Shown: piece by piece, positions 1 through 7,584 of the stretch
Layout: each line of letters begins with the position of its first letter
Numbering within the stretch: position 1 is the stretch's first letter
Source: Bacteroidales bacterium
GTDB lineage: Bacteria > Bacteroidota > Bacteroidia > Bacteroidales > UBA932
Direction of reading: 5' to 3'
Assembly: GCA_023230265.1 (NCBI GenBank)
Contig: JALNXR010000020.1
Location: 1 to 15,182, forward strand
Length of the DNA: 15,182 nucleotides
Position numbers and translations under genes: made by a program
Notes under the pieces: generated by a model
Seen by the model: only the letters and a program-made list of their open reading frames with translations
Databases searched by the model: none
What the model was told of the DNA's origin: nothing

Positions 1-453
1 CGGCACACCCTTCATAAGAGCACTGCATGAGTCGGTGGTCATCTCTGCTGTCGTTCTGCCTCCTACCATGATTATTGTATCTCCTGCTGCCAGCCGGACT
101 TTTGCTGCCGGGGAGTTCTCCGTAATCTCGGCTATCAGTATCCCTCCCTCTACCTTTCTGATAACTGCTCCAATCCCGCCGTAGCTCCCGGTTGTCATAA
201 GCCTCAGATTCTCTTCATCCTCTTCCGGTATAAAAACAGTGTAGGGATCCAGGGACTCCAGCATTGCGTCTATTCCTGTCCTTATCAGTTTTTCCAGATC
301 CACAGAGTCCACATATAATGCCGACAACTCTCTGAGCACTGCCGTTTGAACCTCAAGGCTCCTGGCCGTTCTGAACTCCCGGGACTGGGAGAACAGAGGA
401 GTTATTATAATAATTATCAGAATTGTAAGCCAAATTTTTTTAATCGTTTTCAT
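1..453 (-). CDS. S41-family C-terminal processing peptidase, N-terminal part (cut by window edge)
   Basis: This is the first 151 codons of a carboxyl-terminal processing protease; the reading frame stays open to base 1. From the start at 453 the protein has a typical export signal (MKTIKKIWLTILIIII, then a cleavage-like TPLFSQ). Next is an S41 N-terminal helical segment with the family phrase ESLDPYTVFIPEED at about residues 62-75. The phrase YGGIGAVI follows, and a PDZ domain (SPAAKVRLAAGDTIIMVGG) begins near residue 85. The Ser/Lys catalytic core lies outside the window. Such enzymes cleave C-terminal tails of envelope proteins in the periplasm. An in-frame ATG at 477 would add eight codons, but it lies only three bases from the proposed -7 box (480-487), so 453 is preferred. 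The gene is divergent from rdgB. Family assignment is secure; the precise substrate is unknown. Confidence 0.88.
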   Translation of the reverse strand, partial: MKTIKKIWLTILIIIIITPLFSQSREFRTARSLEVQTAVLRELSALYVDSVDLEKLIRTGIDAMLESLDPYTVFIPEEDEENLRLMTTGSYGGIGAVIRKVEGGILIAEITENSPAAKVRLAAGDTIIMVGGRTTAEMTTDSCSALMKGVP

Positions 454-479
454 TCTCGCGCTAATCTTGTATGTCATCA

Positions 480-510
480 CAAAAGTAAAGTTTTAGTATC
501 TTTGATGCAA
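480..510 (-). promoter_or_regulatory. Bacteroidota-type promoter for the S41 peptidase gene
   Basis: On the minus strand there is a TACTTTTG box (487 to 480), a perfect match to the Bacteroidota -7 consensus TAnnTTTG. A TTG (510 to 508) lies 20 bases upstream, where a -33 element is expected. Transcription would begin near 473-476, giving a leader of about 20 bases before the ATG at 453. This is a sequence match only, not a measured start. Confidence 0.55.
497..504 (+). promoter_or_regulatory. -7 box of the rdgB-recO-GH3-LuxE promoter
   Basis: TATCTTTG at 497-504 matches the Bacteroidota -7 consensus TAnnTTTG. I see no convincing -33 TTG at the right distance. The predicted transcript starts near 508-511, about ten bases before the ATG at 520. 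This argues against the in-frame ATG at 505. It lies back to back with the S41 promoter, and the two RNA polymerase footprints would overlap. Confidence 0.5.
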
Positions 511-519
511 TATTGTTTT

Positions 520-1101
520 ATGGATATTATTTTCGCTACAAATAACCTGCACAAGCTCAGGGAGGCACAGGAAATACTGGGAGAGGGATTCAGAATTTTA
601 ACACCCCGGATGCTGGGAATTGAGGAGGAGATCCCAGAGGATGCACCCACACTTGAAGGAAATGCCTTTATCAAGTCAAAGTTTATATGGGACAAAGTGC
701 ATCTCCCCTGTTTTGCAGACGATACCGGGCTGGAGGTTAAAAGTCTCAACGGTGCCCCGGGGGTATTCTCTGCAAGATATGCAGGTACAGAGCAGAATTC
801 AAAGAACAATGTAATCAAGCTCCTCAAAGAGCTGCAGGGTGTTAAGGTGAGAGATGCCCGCTTTAGAACCTCTGTCGCCTTGATACTTGACGGCAAAACC
901 TATACCTTTGAAGGGCTCCTGAACGGAAAGATCTCCCTGGCTCCCTCAGGATACGAAGGATTCGGGTATGATCCTGTATTTATCCCGGAGGGTTACAACT
1001 GCTCTCTGGCAGAACTATCCCCGGGGGAGAAGAACAGGATTTCCCACAGGGCAGATGCACTCAATAAGCTTATGCTTTTTATAACCAGTATAACCTCCTG
1101 A
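520..1101 (+). CDS. rdgB: dITP/XTP pyrophosphatase (RdgB/HAM1 family)
   Basis: The product (193 residues) is a house-cleaning nucleotide pyrophosphatase of the RdgB/HAM1/ITPA family. It hydrolyses dITP, ITP and XTP to monophosphates in the cytoplasm so that deaminated purines are not built into DNA. All family motifs are present: FATNNLHKLREA at the N-terminus (nucleotide binding), FADDTGLEVKSLNGAPGVFSARYAG with the acidic metal/catalytic residues, GYEGFGYDPVFIPEG, and SHRADALNKL near the C-terminus. The reading frame is open far upstream, to 346, but that part is antisense to the S41 gene and has no family similarity. Residue 1 is placed at 520 because the conserved domain starts there and the -7 box ends at 504. 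Its stop shares one base with the recO start (TGATG), so the two are probably translationally coupled. Confidence 0.95.
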   Translation: MDIIFATNNLHKLREAQEILGEGFRILTPRMLGIEEEIPEDAPTLEGNAFIKSKFIWDKVHLPCFADDTGLEVKSLNGAPGVFSARYAGTEQNSKNNVIKLLKELQGVKVRDARFRTSVALILDGKTYTFEGLLNGKISLAPSGYEGFGYDPVFIPEGYNCSLAELSPGEKNRISHRADALNKLMLFITSITS

Positions 1102-1766
1102 TGTCCGGCCAGGTACAAATAGTAGTGCTTCACACTGTCAAATATGGAGAATCCGCCCTTGTGATCCGCGGTTATTCTGACAGCGGGGGAAGACAAAGCT
1201 TTTTTCTCCGGAGTGTAAAAGGACCCAAAAATTGTGCCGCGATACAGCAGCTCCACCCTCTGAGTATAATAGATGCCCGGTTGAGCAGCTTCTCAAAAGG
1301 AGAGATGAAGAGTATCAGCGAATTTTCTGCTGCATATCCTCTTAACGGAATAAGGTGCCAGTTGCAGAAGAGTAGTATGGCAATATTTATGAGCGAGCTA
1401 ATATACAAAACAGTACGGGAGGTGGAAGAGAACAGGAGCCTTTATAAATATATTACGGAATCAATTCTGGCACTGGAAAGGATTGGCAGGGATTTTACAG
1501 ATTTTCATCTTTACTTTACCGTAGGTTTGTGCAGGCATATAGGATACGATCCTCTTCTCTCGGAGAACACACTTTCTCAGAAGAGTTCTCAGATTCTGGC
1601 AGAGATTTTGCTTAAAGAGGGTGACCCCTCACACAGATTAAATATCAACGGAGAAGAGAGATATAACTTTATCAGTGAGATGACCTCGTACCTGAGTCAC
1701 CACTCCGGTTGCAAAATTGAACTTCTCTCTCTGGCAGTGCTTCATGATGTGTACGGATTCAACTGA
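1101..1766 (+). CDS. recO: DNA repair protein RecO
   Basis: RecO (221 residues) helps load RecA onto SSB-coated single-stranded DNA in the RecF pathway of gap repair and strand annealing. The N-terminal part (VVLHTVKYGESALVIRGYSD, then FFLRSVKG) is the usual RecO OB-fold. The helical C-terminal part contains FMSELIYKTVRE and the phrase FTVGLCRHIGYDP typical of the family. Its length is slightly below the 230-250 residues common for RecO, which is normal for this phylum. The start ATG overlaps the rdgB stop by one base and the next gene follows after five bases, so it sits in the middle of an operon. I do not see a clear four-cysteine zinc site. Identification rests on overall pattern rather than a single diagnostic motif. 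Confidence 0.9.
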   Translation: MSGQVQIVVLHTVKYGESALVIRGYSDSGGRQSFFLRSVKGPKNCAAIQQLHPLSIIDARLSSFSKGEMKSISEFSAAYPLNGIRCQLQKSSMAIFMSELIYKTVREVEENRSLYKYITESILALERIGRDFTDFHLYFTVGLCRHIGYDPLLSENTLSQKSSQILAEILLKEGDPSHRLNINGEERYNFISEMTSYLSHHSGCKIELLSLAVLHDVYGFN

Positions 1767-1771
1767 ATTTT

Positions 1772-3328
1772 ATGGCGATAACAACCTCAATACTTAATCT
1801 TTACTTCCGGAACAGACTTGCTGAGCTGGATAAAAACCGCAAAGAGCCATGGCTGTACCAGCAAGAGATGTTCAAATCCCTGATAAATTCCGGTAGTTCT
1901 ACCTCTTTCGGCCGGGAGCACAACTTCTCCCTTATTAAAAGCATTGAGGATTATCAGAATATGGTTCCCCTAAGGAATTACGACAGCTTTGAACCCTATA
2001 TTAACCGGTTGAGGAACGGAGAAGATTTTGTATTGTGGAACAGCCGGGTAAAATGGTTTGCAAAGTCCAGCGGAACCAGTTCGGCCAAAAGCAAGTTCAT
2101 CCCTGTAACTGACGAGTCCCTGCAAAAATGTCATTACGAAGGCTTTAAAAAGATGCTCGCCTCGTATCTGGATTCAAATCCGCGCTCCCGGCTGCTTGAG
2201 GGAAAGTCACTCACCCTTGGGGGCAGTGTAAAAATTGATGAATCCGGTAACGGGAAGAGCAGATATGGAGATTTATCGGCAATTCTGATCAGCAACTCCC
2301 CTCCCTGGGCAGAGCTCAAGAGAGCACCGGGGCGCTCGGTTGCCCTGACAGAGGACTTTGAGCAGAAGATTGAACAAATTTCAAAGATAGCTGCCACTCT
2401 GGATGTAACCAACTTCTCAGGGGTGCCTTCATGGAACCTGGTGCTTATCAACAAAATCCTGGAATACAACGGTAAAAGTAATCTCCTTGAGATCTGGCCC
2501 AACCTGGAACTCTTTATGCACGGAGGCATCAGTTTTGATCCCTACCGTGAGATTTTCAAAAGGATTATCCCTGATCCGCAGATGAACTACAGGGAGAACT
2601 ACAACGCCTCCGAGGGCTATTTCGGTTTCCAGGATGACCCGTCTGAGAGCTCGTTGCTGTTGCTGACCAACAACGGAGTCTTCTATGAGTTTATCCCCAT
2701 GAATATGCTCGTGAAAGCACTTGAGGGGAGTTACACCTCCTTTGATACTGCCGGGAGTGTCTCCACGGGAGTAAATTATGCAGTTGTTATATCAACCAAC
2801 GGGGGACTGTGGAGATATCTGCTCGGAGACTGTATCATTTTCACCTCCCTTAAACCTCACAAATTTATTATCTCCGGCAGAACTCAGTTATTTATAAATG
2901 CCTTTGGGGAGGAGCTTATGATCTCAAACGCAGAGAAGGCCCTTTCCAGATGCTGCACTCTTTGCAATGTTGAGGTACTCAATTATACTGTAGCTCCGCT
3001 TTTTATGGAGGAGAGGGGAAAAGGCTCGCATCAGTGGGTGATAGAATTTACAAAAGCACCTGACAACATAGAAGAGTTTGCAAAGGTACTGGACGAAAGC
3101 GTATCAATGTACAACTCTGATTATGAGTCCAAACGATATAAAGATGCAACTATGAAAAGGCTCACGGTAACTCCTGTTTCCTCCGGTGTTTTTTACAGAT
3201 GGATGAGAGAGAGGGGAAAACTCGGGGGGCAAAACAAGGTTCCCAGATTGTCCAACGAAAGACATTATGTAGAACAACTCATAGAAATTGATCGTAAACC
3301 AGAAGAAACTACAGCAAGCCAACAGTAA
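1772..3328 (+). CDS. GH3-family protein (auxin-responsive-promoter family; acyl-acid amido synthetase fold)
   Basis: This protein (518 residues) belongs to the GH3 branch of the ANL adenylating enzymes. Plant members adenylate carboxylic acids such as indole-3-acetate or jasmonate and conjugate them to amino acids. Visible signatures are the ATP-binding loop KSSGTSSAKSKFIPVT at about residues 94-109, the motif YNASEGYFGFQ near 278, and WRYLLGDCIIFTS near 347, matching the plant YRxGD hinge region. The length is close to that of bacterial GH3 proteins. The substrate in Bacteroidota is unknown, so a hormone role should not be inferred. It starts five bases after recO, with an A/T-rich leader (GAATTTT) and no Shine-Dalgarno. 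Its last codons (TASQQ-stop) form the first, degenerate unit of the 21-bp repeat at the junction with the LuxE-like gene, which lies downstream in the same reading phase. Confidence 0.92.
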   Translation: MAITTSILNLYFRNRLAELDKNRKEPWLYQQEMFKSLINSGSSTSFGREHNFSLIKSIEDYQNMVPLRNYDSFEPYINRLRNGEDFVLWNSRVKWFAKSSGTSSAKSKFIPVTDESLQKCHYEGFKKMLASYLDSNPRSRLLEGKSLTLGGSVKIDESGNGKSRYGDLSAILISNSPPWAELKRAPGRSVALTEDFEQKIEQISKIAATLDVTNFSGVPSWNLVLINKILEYNGKSNLLEIWPNLELFMHGGISFDPYREIFKRIIPDPQMNYRENYNASEGYFGFQDDPSESSLLLLTNNGVFYEFIPMNMLVKALEGSYTSFDTAGSVSTGVNYAVVISTNGGLWRYLLGDCIIFTSLKPHKFIISGRTQLFINAFGEELMISNAEKALSRCCTLCNVEVLNYTVAPLFMEERGKGSHQWVIEFTKAPDNIEEFAKVLDESVSMYNSDYESKRYKDATMKRLTVTPVSSGVFYRWMRERGKLGGQNKVPRLSNERHYVEQLIEIDRKPEETTASQQ

Positions 3329-3412
3329 GTGAAAGCATGCCAACAATAAGTGAAAGCATGCCAACAGTAAGTGAAAGTAAGCAACCAGAAAGTGACAGCA
3401 AAAGCACAGAAA
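3308..3412 (+). repeat. 21-bp tandem repeat spanning the GH3 stop and LuxE-like start
   Basis: Three near-identical 21-bp units run from 3319 to 3381. Read in the phase of both flanking genes, the pattern extends from 3308 to 3412 as five seven-codon units: TTASQQ-stop (3308-3328), VKACQQ-stop (3329-3349), VKACQQ-stop (3350-3370), VKVSNQK (3371-3391) and VTAKAQK (3392-3412). The central units differ at one base and the outer ones decay. Every unit after the first begins with GTG, and the first three end in TAA, so stop-then-GTG is reiterated. In another phase each of the two central units also offers an ATG (3337, 3358), opening a 38-codon frame that ends with the TGA at 3451. Confidence 0.9.
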
Positions 3413-4390
3413 TTCAAGGCAGAAGAGATATTCGGAATCAAAAGCAGCAGTGAGTTCAGGGAGCTTGCTCTTAAAGCCTTCTATCTGCAGGCTGCCGAAT
3501 GTATCCCATACAGGGAGTATCTGGAGAACCTGGATTGTGATCCCTGTAAAGTTACCTCTGTTGAGGAGATTCCGTTCCTGCCTGTTGCAATTTTCAAGAC
3601 CAAAAAGGTGATAACAGGAAGAGGGGCTGTAGAAAAATTTTTCAAAAGCAGCTCCACCACAGGAATGACACCTTCTGTTCATCCGGTAACCGACCTCTCT
3701 CTTTACGACCAAAGTCTCAGCCTGGGATTCCGTCTCCGCTACGGAGATCCCTCCGGATATGCAATAGTTGCCCTTTTACCCTCTTATCTTGAGAGAGGCG
3801 ACTCATCACTTGTGTATATGACTGAGCAGCTTATGAAAGAGTCAGGAAGAGCAGAAAACGGCTTTTATCTCTATAACCACTCAGAACTATATGATAAGCT
3901 GACAGATCTGAGAAACCGGAATATAAGATCAATACTCATAGGGGTCAGCTTTGCCCTTGTGGATTTTGCTTTAAAATACAAAATGGATTTTCCGGAACTC
4001 ATTGTGATGGAGACGGGCGGGATGAAAAACAGCTCAAGGGAGCTCTCCCGGGAAGAGATTCACAGAATAATTTCAGAAGGGTTTGGAGTCAAAAGAGTTC
4101 ATTCAGAATACGGTATGGCAGAACTTCTCTCCCAGGCATACTCCTGCGGAGACGGCCTTTTCACCACTCCTCCATGGATGAAGGTAGCTATAAGGGACCT
4201 GAACAACCCCTTTAAACTTCTGCCTTACGGAAAGAGAGGAGGAATAAACATTATCGATCTTGCCAATATAAACTCCTGCTGTTTTATTGAGACTGGTGAT
4301 CTGGGAGTTAAAACGGCCGGGAACTACTTTGAGGTCTCCGGCCGTATAAAACAATCTGAATTAAGAGGGTGCAATCTTCTCCTTGAATAA
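3371..4390 (+). CDS. LuxE-like acyl-protein synthetase / acyltransferase
   Basis: The product (339 residues from the GTG at 3371) resembles LuxE, the acyl-protein synthetase of the bacterial fatty-acid reductase complex. LuxE activates a fatty acid as acyl-AMP and takes the acyl group onto a cysteine. Visible marks are IFGIKSSSEFRELALKAFYLQA (the usual N-terminal helix), KSSSTTGMTPSVHPVT near residue 90 (nucleotide-binding loop), HSEYGMAELLSQAYS near 243 (A5-like motif) and FIETGDLG near 306. No luxC or luxD partner lies in the window, so light production is not implied. Non-luminous Bacteroidota carry such genes with unknown roles. There is no ATG start in frame. GTG 3371 is preceded directly by TAA, and GTG 3392 is an equally plausible start. 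The first 14 residues are themselves degenerate copies of the 21-bp repeat. It probably shares a transcript with GH3. Confidence 0.8.
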   Translation: MKVSNQKVTAKAQKFKAEEIFGIKSSSEFRELALKAFYLQAAECIPYREYLENLDCDPCKVTSVEEIPFLPVAIFKTKKVITGRGAVEKFFKSSSTTGMTPSVHPVTDLSLYDQSLSLGFRLRYGDPSGYAIVALLPSYLERGDSSLVYMTEQLMKESGRAENGFYLYNHSELYDKLTDLRNRNIRSILIGVSFALVDFALKYKMDFPELIVMETGGMKNSSRELSREEIHRIISEGFGVKRVHSEYGMAELLSQAYSCGDGLFTTPPWMKVAIRDLNNPFKLLPYGKRGGINIIDLANINSCCFIETGDLGVKTAGNYFEVSGRIKQSELRGCNLLLE

Positions 4391-4426
4391 CCACACCCCC
4401 ATGGCAAATTTTAATCTCTTCGCAAA

Positions 4427-7400
4427 TTAAGAGGGATGTGCACCCTCCAGCTCCTTTATCAGGTTTTCAAGATCTGACTGAAGTTGTTTACCTCTCTCCT
4501 CCTCACCCCTGCTCATCATGATGTCCGAAAGCCGGAACAGATATGCAAGATTCTGCTCAATATCGGATTTTGACATATATGTCCCTTTGTACGGTTTTGC
4601 AAAGAGACTGACAGAGCGGAAGGTCTCCTCCCGGAAGCTCTCAAGCAGAGCGGCTCCCTTATCCTTTGCACCTGCTGCATAATAGATATCTATCGCCTCC
4701 AATATGGCATATTCGTTCATAGAGGGAAGCAGCGAGCAGTTTAAAGGGAACTGGTAAGGGACAAATATCTGTTGCATCCTGTCCAGGACCTCAATGGCCT
4801 TATCTCCTTTACCCTCCTTAAGCAGAGCCCTTGCTGCCACAACATGTATATTCCTTCCTGAGATCACCGCACTAAAGGTGAGCAGATTCTGATAATCAAT
4901 GTTTACAGTGGAGTCGCTCATGTTACCCCACCGGTAGATATTCATCACCTTATTGTACATATTGTCCCCGTCAACTCTCCCCGGAGAGCCTGCTGATATC
5001 TCTGTCCTTAGTGGTACCAGTTTATATACAAATCCGTTGTAGTCCAGGTAATCTTTAATACCGATCTCCAGGTCGCCACCCATTGCCACAAAACATATAG
5101 GTCTGTCCCAGTTGTAGTTGGCCAGCATATCCAGTATCATCAGCTCTGCTTTGGTCAGGATATTCTTGCCTTCCGGCAGGTTTAGCTCAATCTCCCTGAG
5201 AGCAGAAGCTGTATCTGCCTCTGATATTATGCCTGCCTTGAGTGCATTCTCTATATTGACGGGCAGTATCAGCTTCCGGGATGCAAAAAAACTGTAACTC
5301 CTGCCGTTCTGAGCCCTGATCTTTGCTTCCGGATTTGATACCAGATCTATCACAGCTTTTATTGGCAGCGGTTTCTCAAGCCGGTCAACTATCTGTAACA
5401 TATCGTTGGTTCCGTAAAGATACTCTCTCCTTGGTATGGAGAATTTAACAGGTTCAGACTCATAGACTTTATACTGCATCTGATCTATATACCAGTCTGT
5501 TCCCAGCAGGGATGTGTTCATAACCCTTACATCGGTCCTTACCCCTTCCACCTCCTGTATATACCACAAAGGGAAGGTGTCGTTATCGCCATGTGTGACA
5601 ATTACCGCCTGCTCACCACAGGAGTTGAGATAGTTATAAGCCAGATCCCTGGCTGTGTAACGGTTGCTCCTGTCGTGGTCATCCCAGTTCTCGGAGGCCA
5701 TCTGCAACGGTATAAGCAGTGAGATAACCGCCACTACCGGCGCAGAAAATTTTGCCGGAATATATTTTCTTAAAAATTCGTACAAAGATGCTATTCCCAA
5801 TCCTACCCATATAGAAAATGCATAGAAAGAACCGGCATAGGCGTAATCCCTCTCCCTCGGCTGAAAGGGGGGCTGGTTAAGATAGACCACAACCGCCACA
5901 CCTGTAAGCAAAAAGAGCAGCATAACTATCCACCAGTTACGCTTATCTTTTGAAAGCTGGAAGAAAAGACCTGACAGTCCCAGCAACAGCGGTAACATAT
6001 AGTAGTGATTCTTAGCCTTATTGTTTACAATATAATCCGGTCCATCGCTCTGGTCTCCAAGTCTGGCCTTATCAATAAATCCTATTCCGCTCTCCCAGTT
6101 GCCCCGGAAGAGTTCTCCGGGTATTGTCCCCTGGATATCATTTTGCCTTCCTGCAAAATTCCACATAAAATATCTCAGGTACATCCAGTTAACCTGATAA
6201 TCAAAAAAGAATGAGAGGTTGTCGCTAAAACGCGGCATTTTGTAATCGCTTCCGGTAACCGGGGTACCCCTGCCCCGTGTATATGACTCATAAAATCTTA
6301 TATGGTCCGCAGAGGAGCTCCACATTCTGGGAAACAACATTTTGGCGTCTGAATCATATATAGGTTTTACAGGTCCCGGAACCTTTTCGTACCTCTCCCC
6401 AAGTTTTACATAGTAATCCTTCTGCACAATATCATAGGTTGATGCATATGTTTCACCGTAAATAAGGGGGTTGCTTCCATACTGCTCCCTGCCGAGATAT
6501 CTTACCAGGGAGAAGGGATTATCCGGCTGATTTTCATTTGTAGGAGTGTTTGCAGAAGATCTGATTATTACCACAGCAAATGATGAATAACCGATAATGA
6601 TCATAGTAAAGCAGAGCATTATTGTATTTAAAAGCACCCTGCCGGTTTTGCGTGAATAGTGTATAATCCAGAGAGATACAGCTAATAGTGCAAGCACAAA
6701 AAATGCAGCTCCCGAATTGAATCCCAGACCAAATACATTTACAAAAAGGAGATCGAACCATGAGGCAATTTTGGGTACGAGAGGAACTATTCCGTAAAGA
6801 ATGACTGCAAGTATGACTGCTGACAGCAACAACACATAAAAGCTTCTGGCGGTTGTCACTTTGTAATTTTTGTAGTAGTAGATAAAAACCAGCGCCGGTA
6901 TGGTCAGCAGGTTGAGAAGATGGACCCCGATTGAAAGTCCCATAAGGAAGGCTATCAGTACAATCCATCTGTTTGCGTATGGTTGCTCCGATTCCTCCTC
7001 CCATTTTAGCATAGCCCAGAACACTGCCGCTGTAAAGAGGGATGACATCGCATATACCTCTCCCTCAACCGCAGAGAACCAGAATGTGTCAGAAAATGTA
7101 TATACTAGAGCCCCCGCAACACCAGAAGCAAATATCGTTACAACTGAGGGAAGAGTTAGCTCACCTGAGATTTTTTCAAATAACCTCCTTGCAATATGGG
7201 TTATGGTCCAGAAAAGAAACATTATTGTCAGGGCGGAGCAGATGGCACTCATTGCATTTACCATCAAGGCTGCATTCTCTTTGTCGGCAAAGAGGGTAAA
7301 GAACCTTGCTATTACCTGAAAAACAGGGTTTCCCGGAGGGTGTCCCACCTCAAGTTTGTATGAGGAGGCGATAAATTCGCCGCAGTCCCAGAAACTGGTC

Positions 7401-7495
7401 GTAGGCTCAATTGTTGAGAGGTAAACAACTGCGGAGATGACCAGAAGGGCTACTCCGAGTATATTGTTTATCAATCTGAATTTCTTCTGTTCCAT
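4427..7495 (-). CDS. DUF2723 integral membrane protein, probable GT-C-type glycosyltransferase
   Basis: This 1022-residue protein has many hydrophobic helices in its N-terminal half and a large soluble C-terminal half. The DUF2723 signature is clear: after a first helix (about 11-28) comes STIEPTTSFWDCGEFIASSY with acidic residues E30, D37 and E40, followed by KLEVGHPPGNP. An acidic pair in the first external loop is typical of GT-C enzymes that use lipid-linked sugars. Further conserved stretches are QPPFQPRERDYAYAGSFYAF near 541 and THGDNDTFPLWYIQEVEG near 635. The last 150 residues look like helical TPR-like repeats. Human TMEM260, which shares this domain, is an O-mannosyltransferase, so protein O-glycosylation is a reasonable but unproven role. 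The gene is convergent with the LuxE-like gene (36-base gap, no clear terminator) and divergent from the SUI1 gene. Confidence 0.88.
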   Translation of the reverse strand: MEQKKFRLINNILGVALLVISAVVYLSTIEPTTSFWDCGEFIASSYKLEVGHPPGNPVFQVIARFFTLFADKENAALMVNAMSAICSALTIMFLFWTITHIARRLFEKISGELTLPSVVTIFASGVAGALVYTFSDTFWFSAVEGEVYAMSSLFTAAVFWAMLKWEEESEQPYANRWIVLIAFLMGLSIGVHLLNLLTIPALVFIYYYKNYKVTTARSFYVLLLSAVILAVILYGIVPLVPKIASWFDLLFVNVFGLGFNSGAAFFVLALLAVSLWIIHYSRKTGRVLLNTIMLCFTMIIIGYSSFAVVIIRSSANTPTNENQPDNPFSLVRYLGREQYGSNPLIYGETYASTYDIVQKDYYVKLGERYEKVPGPVKPIYDSDAKMLFPRMWSSSADHIRFYESYTRGRGTPVTGSDYKMPRFSDNLSFFFDYQVNWMYLRYFMWNFAGRQNDIQGTIPGELFRGNWESGIGFIDKARLGDQSDGPDYIVNNKAKNHYYMLPLLLGLSGLFFQLSKDKRNWWIVMLLFLLTGVAVVVYLNQPPFQPRERDYAYAGSFYAFSIWVGLGIASLYEFLRKYIPAKFSAPVVAVISLLIPLQMASENWDDHDRSNRYTARDLAYNYLNSCGEQAVIVTHGDNDTFPLWYIQEVEGVRTDVRVMNTSLLGTDWYIDQMQYKVYESEPVKFSIPRREYLYGTNDMLQIVDRLEKPLPIKAVIDLVSNPEAKIRAQNGRSYSFFASRKLILPVNIENALKAGIISEADTASALREIELNLPEGKNILTKAELMILDMLANYNWDRPICFVAMGGDLEIGIKDYLDYNGFVYKLVPLRTEISAGSPGRVDGDNMYNKVMNIYRWGNMSDSTVNIDYQNLLTFSAVISGRNIHVVAARALLKEGKGDKAIEVLDRMQQIFVPYQFPLNCSLLPSMNEYAILEAIDIYYAAGAKDKGAALLESFREETFRSVSLFAKPYKGTYMSKSDIEQNLAYLFRLSDIMMSRGEEERGKQLQSDLENLIKELEGAHPS

Positions 7496-7530
7496 TATAT
7501 TGCTTTTCTGAATTTGTCCCTATAAACACA

Positions 7531-7538
7531 CAAAGATA
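7531..7538 (-). promoter_or_regulatory. -7 box for the DUF2723 gene
   Basis: On the minus strand the sequence reads TATCTTTG (7538 to 7531), a perfect match to the Bacteroidota -7 consensus. No TTG appears about 20 bases upstream, so the -33 element is weak or absent. The predicted leader is roughly 28-30 bases before the ATG at 7495. I found no equally good box for the divergent SUI1 gene. Confidence 0.45.
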
Positions 7539-7584
7539 ACATTTTGGATTTTTCTGGCTAAATTTACTGAAAATTAATTGAGAT

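Noticed and set aside
346..519. N-terminal extension of the rdgB reading frame
   Set aside because: It is antisense to the S41 signal-peptide region, lies upstream of the -7 box, and has no similarity to the conserved RdgB start at 520.
3337..3453. Small 38-codon frame starting at the array ATG (MPTISESMPTVSES...)
   Set aside because: It arises from the repeat in a third phase and soon overlaps the LuxE-like gene; nothing supports translation, though it could act as a competing start.
3104..3712. 202-codon minus-strand frame with repeated HLLLACF
   Set aside because: The striking peptide repeat is only the antisense reading of the 21-bp array; the rest is antisense to GH3 and LuxE-like coding sequence.
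4416..4433. Possible hairpin CTCTT...AAGAG between the convergent LuxE-like and DUF2723 genes
   Set aside because: A five-base A/T-rich stem without a following T-run is too weak to call a terminator.
7537..7567. Promoter boxes for the SUI1 gene
   Set aside because: TTTTG and TA pairs occur but never with the TAnnTTTG spacing, so no site is claimed.
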